NCBI GenBank assembly: GCA_019722365.1
Contig: JADFUC010002334.1
Coordinates: forward strand, 434,001 to 498,000
Source of the DNA: Lithospermum erythrorhizon
Taxonomy: Eukaryota; Streptophyta; Magnoliopsida; Boraginales; Boraginaceae
Direction: 5' to 3'
Length of the DNA stretch: 64,000 nt
The translations under genes were made by a program, and so were the position numbers. Below, one piece after another: positions 1-13,035 of the stretch. Every line of letters begins with the position of its first letter. Position 1 is the first letter of the stretch. The notes under the pieces were generated by a model. That model ran no database searches, had not been told where the DNA came from, and saw only the letters and a program-made list of their open reading frames with translations.

Positions 1-3000
1 AAGTTGTTGAAAGGTGGTAAATAATTTTATAAGGAACTGTCCCGTTTATATATCATTTTTTTATCTTTATGATATTAATTTATTTATAATTTAATATTTG
101 AAAGAATAAAAAATAATTATAACTAAAAATTGTATTTTATGACTAAAAATATAATATTTATTTATTTTTATTTTTTCAATAATAAAAAATAAAATGTTAA
201 AAAGTTAATTTATAGCCAAATTGTATCTATATGACTATTAAATGAATGGTAAATAAAGTATAAAATTGAATATTGAATGGTAATGATAAATTCTTGAGTC
301 AGCCATTTTATAAGTTGAACAAAAAAAGTTGGAAAAAAAAATTAGAATTTACTACATTTTATTTTAACTTATAAGAAGAAAGTGGTGAGATTTTATTGTA
401 ATTATGTAAAATATTTTAAATGTGCCCCCTATACTTTAGTGTAGTGTTAGGGACAAAATAGTCATTTAAGTTTTTTAGTTGAAAAAATGAATTTTAAATG
501 TGAAAAAAAATAGGATGAGAGGCCGTCGAGACAGATAAGAAGGAAGTCACATAGGACGGGCGCGAGAAAAAGATAGAAACTATAAGGGGCAAACTGAAGA
601 TTGCAAAGTTCGAATGGCTGAATCTGGCAGCATAGTTCGGGGCAAGCGGCTAATTAGCTTAATAATAATCAAAAAAAATATTAAGTATGTGAGTTCCATT
701 TTTTAATATCCTAGTAGAAACTCTTGTTTAGAATGGCGAGTGTTTATTGCTACGTTCCGTTTTAATTTACACGTTTATGTAATAAAAAATTACTTTCCTT
801 TTAATTAATTAGAGGATAATTAATTAAATTTCGGTAGAGATGGGTTATTAAAGGATAATGATACTTTATAATGTGACAAGCTAACTACGCTATTTGGGGT
901 GGAAGGCTTTGAAACCCCGTTTAGAGACATTAAGAATGTAATATCCCGACTTCTAGTAGGAGATGTGATAAGATTAATATGATTTGGTGTTATATTATAA
1001 TCGAATCACGTATTAACTTTTATTATAATCCGAATCACGTATTCTTTTAGACGACTTCGCCAGAACTTGAAATCGCTCGCAACTTGAAATCAATTATGGG
1101 AAGGATGATTACATGTAAGTTCTGAGAATATCGTAGTGAGGATAAGCGTGTTAAGATATATAATAATTTATAAGGTCGATCATCAAATTTAGTAATTGAG
1201 TGATATTGTGTTTACGACACGAAATGTTCTGAGCATGTATTGATGACTAGGTTGTTGAAAGCAATTGATATCATCGTTGACATTAGACATGGCTATCGGC
1301 AAGACGCGGTGGGCGTCGAGGCAACCCACCGATTCGGCAATTCGACCCGGCGTAGAAGCGCGAAACATTTCCCAGCCCGCTAATAAAGTGAGACGGCGGG
1401 AGCAGTTAAACTGGCCCGAGCAGGTTCGAGTCCACCAATATTCGGTGGTATTAGGCCGGGCAGTTCGAGGCCCAGAGGTCGTTATTAGCATTGATGCGGA
1501 TTTATATTAAGCGATGCCGCGTTAATAACGATAAATAAATAACGGCGTTAAATAACATGAAAGTAGTTTAAGCTTTGTTATTAATTAGTCATAGAGCATA
1601 TTAACGGTACCACGTTAATAACGATCCAGTCAACCCATTCGCGTATTAACGTGGTACCTTTTTAAAGTGCAGTACCACGTTAATACCCGAAATGGGCAGT
1701 GTTCGCGAAATACAATAGTGTTCAATTTAAAAACAAATGATACCACATTAACGACAATTCTAAAGTGTAATCAAATGCAATCAAACATATTAATGATAGA
1801 AATTAGAAAATAAGTATTTGCATAACATAAAACTAAATTGTTAGAATACTAAACATCGATATAATCCCGATATTCAAGCACATTATTCATGAAAACATGT
1901 TTTCAAATTGAATCGCGTTGCTCTGCTGCCACCGGCCTCTCGCGCTCGGCGTTCCTGCGCTCACGCGCTCGGCGATCATGCGGCTCTAGCTGCGACCTTG
2001 TTGCCCGTATCGACTTGATGCTACCGTTACATCTTGAAGTAGCTTTAACGTGTTGGCGTTAATCGATTCAACATTGACATGGCTATCGGATGATCCGGGG
2101 AGCGAGAGGACCTAACTACCGAACTCGATCATTTCCGTCGGTGTTGGCTTGACAAAGTAGGAGAGTGCCCGTCCGCTTTTGGGGAGTAGCGGTTGTTGAA
2201 CCTCGCGCTTTCGTCTTGAGCTTGTCCGTTAAATGTTCAAACACCTCTCCCATTTAAGACATGATACCCCGTCGCATAAAGACTTCTGGTATCGATGATT
2301 GCTTATTCCCGTTTAAGTCGCCTTAAAATCGTATCTACATTATACGATAAAGGCCACATTAACTAACAAATGGGAGATAATCATGCCATATTGAAGGGTA
2401 GACTTCACCCTTTGATAAAACATATGTTTAAGTATCAACGTGCTTATTAACCCGTCGCAAGTGTATAGACCACGTAACAAGCGAATGCAAACAACTTAGT
2501 TCGGATCTTGACTAGTAGATGGCGAAAGAATACGGATACGACTTTCAAACAAGTTTTTGTAGCCACCATTCAAATGATTCTTGCTGCCATGCCTTGCTGC
2601 CTTTCTAGATTGTTAGCTTCTTGGACACGTTCTTGTAATGTGGCCAGAGCCGGGATCCAATGCGCGTCCCTTTCTGGGTAATCATCGCCCAGTAAGCATA
2701 CCCAAATGTTTTATTAAATAGTTTCCGTTATAATACCCGTAACTCCATCGAGATTGTAACGACAATAAGCACTCACATTTGTCATTATAGCAGCGATCGA
2801 GCAGTTGCAAAACTTATCTGTGATAGCGGGATACCATTACTAGTAAAAAAGTAGTAAATGTCTTAAGTTTGGCATGATCTAAAAATTGGAATAAAAGATT
2901 ACCCATTGACGCCTTGATTTCTCCTTCGTCAGTCTGTCACGTCAAATGTCATAAGCCTCTACCGCCGAACTTCCTCGGCATTCGCCCCTACATCTTATTT

Positions 3001-6000
3001 CTCTTGTGGTGGTGAATGGTGGTGATTGTGGTGAAGTGACTCATGTTGGACTCTCCCTCACATTTCTTGTTTGATTCAGCATTTCTTTGTTTTTGGGAGC
3101 TCTTTTGGTGCCATTTTAGCAAATTGATACTAATATAATGTAATTAACTAATTGAAAGATGATTTATAGAGGAATTGAAGATTGAGTTTAGAGAGAATTT
3201 TGGTTTTGGAGTTTGAAGATTGAGGTGTGTTTTCAATTGAATGTTTGGAACCTATTAATCTAATTTTTCGCTTAAACGTGTCTAGTTATAAATAAAAACG
3301 ATTTTGCGTTTAATCTTAAAAATAGCCGAGAATTTAGGTTTTTTGCGTCCATTTTTTTAGTTAAGCGTGGTACAGCGTCTTGTGTAACGGTACCGCTTTT
3401 AAACTCAATAAGTTTAAAAGACAATAGAGAGTCCATTTGTATGGAATAAAGAACATTTTATTATTTTGAGTCGTTCACGATTTATACTCGTGCGGGCCGG
3501 GGAGTTTACATGAGTTTCCGTCAATAATAAAAACTTATTAAGTTACAAAACTACAATTCTAATCATCATAAGAAATTAATTCATCTTGGTTCTTCTCGTC
3601 GGGTCTTTTTCAACATCCCCATTGTCTTGCTCTCTTAGTCTTCTTCAATTTCTTCTTCAATGTCACTAAGATACTTCGAAAATATCTTTTTCTTTTAAGT
3701 TCCATAGCTGTGTCTTTATGTAAATCACAATAACAAGGCCGTAGATCCGATCCTTGATGCACCACCTTGTACTTGATCGCCCGAGCTGTAAGTGCTTTGA
3801 GCGTCTTTGAGTGTATTGGCAAACTACACTAAATGCAGTTCAGCAGCTATTGTGTCGACATAGGGATAGAAAATATTTCTTTGCCATCTTGATAAGACCG
3901 GAAACAAGGCTTTCTTGCTCGCCCACCATTTTAATATATCAAAGGATTTTTTATCATTATATTGGCTTCGATTGCATATGCATGTGGTATATGATGAAAA
4001 TATTTTAAAAACTTATCTTCCATATTCGGAATCATATCTCTAGCAACATAATCATTTCTATGTTTAGTCATATGAATGGAGATTAACGACACATTCTAAA
4101 GCAAGATGAATATTTGGCTCAGATTGAGTTGAAAAAATTTTAGTATAATCTTTAAGTAGCTCTAGAAACTTAAGTAATTCATAACTGATGTTTCGATTAG
4201 TATATGTGAGTGATGCATGTCTTTCCTGCACGTCGGGCTTATCTTACCGTAAAATCGAATTTCTTATACATATATGCACGAACTAGTAGATCGTAAGTCG
4301 AGTTCCGTCCCCAGTTTATGATCAAGTGAATTTTGCTTAAACTTCTTCACGGAAGCCTCGACCATTTTTATATTCATATTTCTTACCCGCCATTAACAAC
4401 AAAATTAAGCGACTGCAATTGGTAAAATAAACTCATCTCAAACAACTTTTTATTCCATCTTTGCTTATTAATTGAGACGTGTATAAGCATCCCAGCAATG
4501 AAAAAAGTTCACTAAAATCGGTTGAATAGGCCTCTTTTAATTTTTCGATTGAAGCGGTGATAGCGGGCCAGCGTTATCAAATGAAATTAGGTAATCTTAT
4601 TCAAACATTTGTCGTTGTACGTCTGAGTATACCTTCGAAATTTGAATATTGTTATGTTTATGATAGATCTAAAATATATAATTCTCACTGCGAAGACCCA
4701 GTCTTGATCAGTGATGACATGTTACACACGTTATATCAAAATCCAAAGACACAATGTCAGCTAGTCGAAACCACGTTTTATAAAGCCAATTCATAAGAGT
4801 GTTACCTAAAACTCTCTTTCATTTTAAAATATTTTAAAAGCATATGAGTTAAGTAAGTAGATACGAGGGATACGTATAGGCCGAGGGATGCTGTATTTTG
4901 AATCCATTTAGTAGCATGCATCCATCATGATGATTAAAAGGCAAAGAACTACCGATTACAAATTTCATAGTTTGATCCTATAAGCGAGATGCTAAAAAAA
5001 GTTCTTACCGGTTTGGATATCAATAGTTCTTTATTGTGCCGCCTACACTTGTATCTTTAGTGATCTTTATGACCCGCTAGTGTCTAGCAAAATGACCGGT
5101 TCCTTTACCCAGCCGTTTTAAATGATAGAGTGGCCTTACAATTTGCTGAAGTTGTCGTTTGTTCCGCGGTCGCCGTTTAAAATATTTCCAAATCCATGAG
5201 TTTTTCCTTTCATTAGTAGTATCCCAGTAGCTATTTAGATTGAGAGTTGATAATGGGTAGTTCGGCCATGCGATCATCATCCTCTAAATTAACATAATCA
5301 TTGAACATGAACATACTAGCTAGCGCTTTGAGCGATTTTTAAGATGCGTTTTGATGCCATTAATTTAAAACAAAAAATATCACAATTTATAAAAGTTGGT
5401 AAATAATACCGAGCAGGAGATAGACGATGTAGGATTGTAGATTGGAATGAAGCAATGGCGCGAGATAGAATCCTTAAATTTCAATATAATTCTTGATATA
5501 AGATTTTGAGATTGCTTGTTATTGCTTTGAGTTTGCTTACAAATGATTGTGAATTGTGAGAAATGAAGGGAAGGTATTATCAGCTTTTATGGAAATATAC
5601 CATTGGTTTTTGGCTTCTGGCTTGATAAGCGTGGTAACGTTTGATTTCGCCGATGCCGTTTATTACCCAGCGGTATATAGCGGTATTTAGTCTTAGCATT
5701 AGTGCTGGTTTGAATCGGCGTTCTGGCGTTAAGGCGTCGATGCTTTAAGAAAGTGGGCGCCGGAATAGGGGTCAGAGTGCATAACGAGGCCGGCTCGGTT
5801 CGGGCGCCGAGTAGATCGAACATATTAGGGGCCGGCAGGTTCGTTAACCATATGTAATTGACCTTCGAGAAATAAAGGGCAGCGTCTGTACTCGTGTATG
5901 ACCCAATCTCACAATATGGACTTGGTCAGTTGGTCTTCTTGACGTGTTTGTATTTAGTATGTCATTGCAATTGACAATGATAGTCGATAGATATCTATAG

Positions 6001-6424
6001 TCACCTGAGAAATTAGGGGCATGGTCGCCTCAGTATTTGAAAAAGTTAATTTTATTAAAAAAAATTAAAAATTATAGTTATTATTTTAAAAATTATGTAG
6101 TTTATTTTTTCATTTAGAATTTTATATTTTTTTATAAGTATGATATCAATGTCAGGTCACTTATATAAAAATCTTTATTTATGCTATCCCATATTAGTGG
6201 TGGAAGAGGACTATATAAGGTAACTCCGCACCAGTTAGGCATTCAATCAAAAACAAAAGGTATGCAAGCCGAGAAATTTAATTAAACCAGATTGAGTATA
6301 AAATTTTATTTGATAGTTATCAAATAAGCGGATACGATTTTACGATGCATTAAACCCAAAAAGTCAGCAATTACAGATCTTTTTATACCCAGGAACTCAT
6401 TTAGAAGTCACAGAAGCCAATTCT
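1..6424. other. Gene-poor, decayed repeat region
   Basis: I see no convincing gene here. The first 900 bases are very AT-rich. From about 900 the base composition becomes patchy, with islands rich in CG dinucleotides, and the open frames are short (under 100 codons) and resemble no family I know. At about 936 a tgtaatatcccg motif resembles the start of a gypsy LTR, so a truncated or solo LTR is possible. The phrase gacatggctatcgg occurs near 1287 and again near 2077 with similar flanks, which suggests a diverged internal duplication. Overall this looks like old transposon debris; the classes could not be assigned by eye. Confidence 0.5.
1643..1686. repeat. 15-bp perfect inverted repeat (hairpin)
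   Basis: The arm gtattaacgtggtac at 1643-1657 is exactly reversed and complemented at 1672-1686, with a 14-base loop. A further copy of the same word (ggtaccacgttaata) lies just upstream near 1605-1620, and related words follow to about 1760. The cluster looks like terminal or subterminal repeats of a DNA transposon, but no complete element was delimited. Confidence 0.6.
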
Positions 6425-8775
6425 TGTAACGACATAAAGATGCATACGAGTTAAGATTAAATCGGCAACGCATTACACGAAGTCGTAGATCGATGGATGA
6501 CGGCATAAAAGACTTCGTTTGACACTAATAATAATAATAAAAGCCCACTTTGTCCATCGTGGTGGTAGCGTATCTGATAAAATGTCTTGAGCGACATATT
6601 ACAAATTCGCCTTAATTATCTATTCGAATACATAAGAATCAATCTGGCGTAGGAAGGTATAATGACAGGGCGCCGATGAAATCGTCTGCGAGTCAACAAT
6701 CTGAATCGACAATGAAATGGTGATGAGGAATTCATCTTACATGCTACAAATGCGATCTTGATCTACTTTTGACCTCGATGCGAACTACCGGCCAGCCTCG
6801 CGTCGACCCGCCCAGAACTGGGCATGGCAGCGTACGTAGAGAATGAGTCGGTATTAGGCGAGTGAATACAAATACGAGCAGATCATTCAGCGTATATTAA
6901 ATGCTTTATATATAACGTATGCGTATCACGTCAACGGGGCACCTGATGAATGCCGGTCACGCGGCTTCACTTAGAATCTCTTATACGTGTTGCATCTTAT
7001 ACACGTGAGCTTATAATCATAAATAATGCATATTCATTCAAGGAAGCAGTTTGACACCTGAAGCGTCAAATGAGAATCCGCCTCAAATAATACACGTAGG
7101 AATCCGCCTCCAAATAATACGCATGAGAATGTCCGCTCGAATAATATCTGGCATATAGAATCCGCGCCTCATGTCGGATAGAGGCCTCCCTCACATCCTC
7201 CCGACCGGTACACCACCAATGTGCATATCGCACGAAACCTCGAATCATGAAGCTGACCCACCATGATATGCGCACAGCGCCCCGAGCCTCGGTCGGAGTC
7301 ATGCCCCGGCTTCCATGAAGTAGCAGCGATCAAACACATCGTAGCGCGACCCTTGGCCATGACAAACGCGGCCAAAATCTCAACATGAATCGTATTCTGG
7401 CCCATCGTGATATAAATCATAATCACTAATATCGCATGATATGAATCATAATCTCAATTATCACCGTAATATAACCCAAAATCTCGATTATTTAAATACA
7501 TTATGAATCGCCATCAAAGTTTACACATAGTATCAATCATAATCACAAATACACATATGAATAATCGAATATCACCGTAATATATAAGCATAATATATAT
7601 GAAAGGTCCCCGTCATTGAGATTTGTACTACTTTCGAGCCTAAGCGATATGGCTACAAGCGGTCGTCTTTGAATCCGGGCTCAAACTCTATTCAAGGAAA
7701 TTATACATTATAACACATTTTGTAGAATAACCTCTTTTAGCTTCTATATTAACCCACAGAGTGTTTATACCCCGCGTCTCGCGATTCAAATTTTAACCCT
7801 TAACGTCGTCTTATCCGGGTGGTATACGCTGTATTCAACGTAACTACATTGTCGCCCGACTTAGGTAAAAATCTCAATGATAGGTCATCGCCTTATTATC
7901 CAATAACACTTTAAGGACATTCTAATCGATCGACAATCGATTGACAATTAATTAATCCGTTAAATACAACCTCAGTTCAAGCCTTCATCTTATCTGAACT
8001 TTCCCCAAAACTTTCTCAGCCAATCTACTCATATCCATATCGAATAATATTCTATACCAAAACAACTATATTAAAGGATTATCTAACCTCATATTACAAT
8101 TTAAAAGTTAATTTAAGAAAAAGTCAATAAATCGACCACCGACTTACACCAACTTTCTAACACGATGTCAGCTTGAAATACATGTGTCACATCACGATAC
8201 TCGAATAACATTTACATGCCGTAATAGGTTCAAGATCTAAAGTCCAGCAAAATCCCATAAAGTCAACTCTTCAAAACTCAAAAATATCTCAAAAGATTTG
8301 ATCTTTCTTACCTAGATGTGATGAGGATGATGAGGAGAAGCAAATCCACCGAGCTTTGATCTTGAGTTTTAGCGTGTCGATGAGAAAATGGAAGAAAATT
8401 TTGAGGGGAGGAGAGTCGAAATTTTCAGCGAAAGGGGAAGAAGGTTTGGATGAGGATGAAGATAATGATTGTAGGTGAGATATTTAGAGGGAAGAAATTT
8501 AAGTTAGTTTGGTTTAAAGTTATTTACACACTTCAGCCATCTCACTTGAGAAACAGATTTCCATTGTGTTATTCGAGGCATATTACTACTCATCTATTTT
8601 CGTTCGACCATATACGATATTATTCCAAATTATTTATACTATCTCCGGGTCGCATGACGAAATATACTTGACAGGTTGTTGAATTCTCCAGCTACTCGAC
8701 TTGAAATTTTTTAATTTCACCCGAAATACTCGGCGAGAAACTTATATATCAACATAATAATTGTAAGGAGCGACA
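6425..8775 (-). repeat. 3' LTR of the gypsy element
   Basis: The block begins tgtaac and ends gcgaca on the plus strand, giving the expected TG...CA ends. It matches 13036-15442 along its whole length, for example the stretch around atgatgaggagaa (8330 and 14980) and the tail with taataattgtaagga (8757 and 15423). The two copies differ by many short indels and substitutions, so the insertion is old or the consensus is poor here. Confidence 0.75.
7066..7165. repeat. Short tandem repeat inside the LTR
   Basis: Three to four imperfect copies of a unit of about 27 bases containing gaatccgcctcaaataata. The same array recurs in the other LTR near 13702-13808, so it was already present in the element before insertion. 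Confidence 0.6.
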
Positions 8776-8817
8776 TTTAGATTTCTACCCACCTTATAAA
8801 ATTTAGTCCTCGAAATT
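8776..8817 (-). other. Polypurine tract and gypsy 3' end motif
   Basis: Read on the minus strand, this segment gives aatttcgaggac, then ataaggtgggtagaa, then the LTR start tgtcgctcc. This arrangement is a hallmark of plant Ty3/gypsy elements, where the purine-rich ggtggg..agaa primes plus-strand DNA synthesis. Confidence 0.65.
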
Positions 8818-11800
8818 TACTTAAAATTTCCAGATTTTTCTTATCGTCTGACTTCGCTTTCGATATCCTCTTTATTACCGAATAATGGCTTGACATGCTT
8901 TGTCACCCGATCACATTTCCCAAACATAGTCATTGACAGTCGTGTACTTCACTCTGTCGTTCGCGGCGTACTGAATATTGCCTACTTGTTGGATATTACG
9001 ATCTAATGTATCATGTCGTTATAGGTAAATACATTGTCCCTACGATATCGTCATACCGTATCATGTACCTTTGAAGTCGCAACTTATATTTTTATCATGT
9101 TATTAATATCATAAATCAACCGTCAATAATACCACTCAAAATCAATACCCATATCACGATATTAGTCGTATCATCATAATTCGTAATAAATCAATATCGC
9201 CTCGTTATTGACTATCGAGATTCGTTAATGTGCAAGTAAATTCTCTTATCAAACCCGCTCGTCAAATTATTTATTCTTGATTATCTTGCCCGTCCATTAT
9301 AGAGTAAATACGCCCACAGTTTCCCGGCGTACAACTAACATACTCTTAGCGTCACCGATAACCCCACCCGTTTAAGTAATGCTCGCGTATGTACTCTTAA
9401 AACACCGCTTTCATGACATAGTCATATCGACCTTAACAAACTGCGTAGTCTACCCGGTATGTATATAGCGTCACGTCATTGCCGTCGATACATTATCACC
9501 CATGCAGCTTCATATCACCGTTTCATTTACCATTCTCATGCAAATGTGATTTAAAATCATCGTATAGGTAAATATCGTGTTTTTTCCACTTGCGCTTTAT
9601 CATTTTATTTATATCGACATCGTGTCATACCGTAATATCTTAACTATAAAGCTATCATTATCTCGATTTCACCTGTGGCGTATATGCCACCCCAGGCTCA
9701 TTGTGCTTGTCATGTATTTACAGTGCTTTAGCATAGATTTATCGGCATCCGATTCCCAGCGTGATAATTTCAGCGACATGCATATATATATATGTCATCC
9801 ATTACCTCTGATAACCGATCATTCGCACCCTTTAACGATAACCACTGTCGAACAACTATTCATAGCTCGATAGCTATCGATATCACACCCCATGTCTCGC
9901 TCCGGTGTGTATTTTCTAATCCCAGTGAAAATTTCACCACACCGTATTCACGGCAGCGTCATGACACAAATTACGGAACTTTACTAGCAGTATATCGTTA
10001 ACGTCTCTAAAATTGTTAGACATTAACGTGACTTCACTTACCTTCTGGTCCTCGCTTCTCGCATAGTACTTTATGAATCACAATTCACGTTCCTTTAGCT
10101 ATATTATCGTATTCACTTCGTTAATTTAACATATCGAAACTTATTCTACGTTGTAGTCGTATCGATTCGAATTCTTACCGAGTTAACCCATCATTTCGTT
10201 AGAGTCATTTTCACTTTCCTCGGAGTCTCATTTATTGATAGACTGTGCCTATTGAATAGCTTCGATGGTGCCATCACAACACGCGGCGAGTTAGTGATAC
10301 CCAGGTGGCGACTTTCCTGCTACTTAAATTATCGTCTACGTTAACTTCAGTGCTACCAACATTACATCTTATATCCTCGTCTGATAATTAACACTTTCCG
10401 ATAAGGCCCTTTATACCGAATCGACACATAACGTTCCCAAATATTTGTCCTTGAATTCATGAATTCCTTTATTTGTATTCTAATTGACATCGACCTCGCT
10501 TTGTGTGCGCCCATGGCTTGACGTTTAACGTCTTGACTCGCGTCCTCGTGACCGTTACAAAATCCCACGAGAATCTTATAATTGCTCCGCATAAACTTTG
10601 TACCTGCTTCCGCATGTGGTTCAATCTTCTGAGAGAAAACTTGTAGATGCGCGTAGCGATTCAATTATTATTCTTATTAAGGATTTCTCCCAAATCCGTC
10701 GTCGAGAATCGTAAGTATAAATTTTTTTTTTTTTCGGTGTCTCTCTAGAGTTATGGGTCAACGACCTCTTCCTACCGTGATAATTATTCTCAACTTACAT
10801 GATACACCAAAACTACGAAGTACCGCGGTATACCCCATGATGAAATTTCGTTGAAAACTATGCTCTGAATTATGTGCAGCAGCATATTCTACGCTTGTTA
10901 ATACTCCATTGTCCACCCGAATTTGTCACCACTTAAATCTACCTTCGGTAGTCCATTAATTAATCCTTAGAAGTAACATTAGCGCATCCATCATTAGTTT
11001 CCTATTATTATCCTTTAAACAACAATTTTCATTTATGACCGATCACGTTAACGTCATATTTCTCTTTATAAGTGAGATACGAGATTCATTGATATTCGTT
11101 ACTAATTCCACCAATTTTCGCTGCATTGGTCAAACCGGCGGCGATACTTCAAATCTTGCCAATTTCACGAGAATTCCATTGCCAACTGTTCGTCAGCGAA
11201 ATTTATCCTCAACCTTTGAATCGGAACACAATCAATTGTCACTTATCTTGTAACCAGTATGATATCCAAACATTTTACTCCCCACTTGCCGCCTTGAATT
11301 TAAGTAGTCTCTATTCGATGAAGCTTAGAATCGTACCTTTGATTCATTTAACCTTTAACATAACCGTCATTGACTACTGTAGCAATTTATGGGGTGTACT
11401 CTTATAACTTTCTACTTTCGTCTAACCAAAAATTCAAATTTTCCCCAAATCAACATTCTTCGTTATATATAATTACATACAATATACTCAGTCTTCGGAA
11501 GAAATCATCATTCTTTTCGTAATGCGTTTCTTATTTACTTTCGAAACGACCAAATTGCCTTAATTAAATCTTTGGTGTTCGACTATTATTATCAAATTTA
11601 TATCTTAATTTCATACTTTCTCCGCCCCGATTATTACTGTTCTGACTCACGTATCCTACGCGGCATACTTATATACTCAGCATGTCGTACGCTTCCCGTG
11701 GTTATTCAGGTGCTTAGCGTTTAATGCGTGATGCGATTATCTGTGACTTCGTAAATACGTGCTTAATGGCAAAATGCCGTTTGGCCTGTCACCGATCATG

Positions 11801-13020
11801 TTATGAAATTTCCAAAAATTCCCCTATTTATCGTGGCACAAATATTGCTCCTTGATTCCACTAAGATCCTTATTTCATAAAATTATTCAACAACATGTAT
11901 CAGTCTCAGTTTTATTAATGAAATTATCTTAAACATCTTTTACTAGTTCTCCCGAGTCTGAAATTTTCATTTTTTTTTTCCTTTATTCTCCAACTGACAA
12001 TTATGGCTTAAGCGACTTAGAACTTCAAAATGACAATCATTAAAATATTCATCTTTGTCCCCGATACGTTCGGGATTACATTAAATCGGCCGTATCGTAT
12101 GAAGTACTCGAGATACTTAATTCACTTGTGCAATTTTTTTTTCCAATATTTGGATGTACCAACATATTCGATACATCTAGATGATCGATAACTCCTTGTC
12201 GATAATCGTAACAATAGTTTTACGGTAAAATTTTTTCCATTTTAGGCATCACCGATTCCACTTAGTATCCGTGAAATAAATTTCAATATCAGCCTGACTA
12301 CTGACAACACGTCTTACCAACTAACTTTATATACCGTATTCGCCCGCGTCGGACAGATTCATGAACTTCAGCTTAAATGTATGAGTGGCGGCGTCACGAC
12401 ATCACGTCAGCTAAATTAATCGCCTGCCTGCCCTTGGGTCCAGTATCATAATTATCATAAACGCTCTTCACGATTTTTCGGGCACACCGATTTAACCGCG
12501 TCTAAGGATCAACAATCTTATACGCAATCACGGATTACCATATGCTCTTAGATTTACATAAATACCTGACATTTCAACGACTCCGACTCAGGCATTTATA
12601 GATTTCTTTCCCGACATCTTTTGGTATCCTTTCTCCCCTGACAAATTTATGCCCATCGTATCTTAATGTCACCGTTTAAAAACTTCTGCGCTTGAGTTCG
12701 CGTCACTCTATAGCTACTTTGGTATCCAAAGTGAAAAATAAAATCTACTGACTTGATAGAACCGTTATCCGGATAAACGTATTGAGTGTGTATTAAATCA
12801 GATTTACTAACATACCGAGACACATGTCGACATGACAAATACCATCCATACCCGACGCTTACCCGGTGTTCGCAGCGCGGGTTGACGAAAATCTTCGGGT
12901 GGCATCACCAGCGGTGGCGATCAGCGAAGAAATTCGGACTCCGCCGAAGGCTTCGAATATCGAGAACAACGACCATCTTTGCGTGGCGCGTAGCCGCGCG
13001 GAGACGCTGGGCGAAGCACT

Positions 13021-13032
13021 GCTTCGATACCA
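13021..13032 (-). other. Primer-binding site of the gypsy element
   Basis: The plus strand reads gcttcgatacca, so the minus strand reads tggtatcgaagc. This matches the first bases of the complement of initiator methionine tRNA (tggtatc..agc) that plant LTR elements use as primer site. It lies three bases inside the right LTR, the normal place for a minus-strand element. Confidence 0.7.
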
Positions 13033-13035
13033 AAT

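Noticed and set aside
1423..1433. ggttcgagtcc, resembling the B box of a tRNA gene
   Set aside because: No matching A box at the right distance upstream and no acceptor stem pairing could be found.
1189..1510. Overlapping open frames of 81-100 codons on both strands
   Set aside because: They are mutual shadows in a GC-richer repeat patch, with no start context or recognised motif.
4557..4796. 79-codon plus-strand frame in decayed repeat DNA
   Set aside because: No family resemblance and no splice partners; length is not unusual by chance.
6187..6220. tcccatatta followed by tatataagg, resembling a U-snRNA promoter
   Set aside because: The distance between the two parts does not fit either snRNA class and no snRNA sequence follows.
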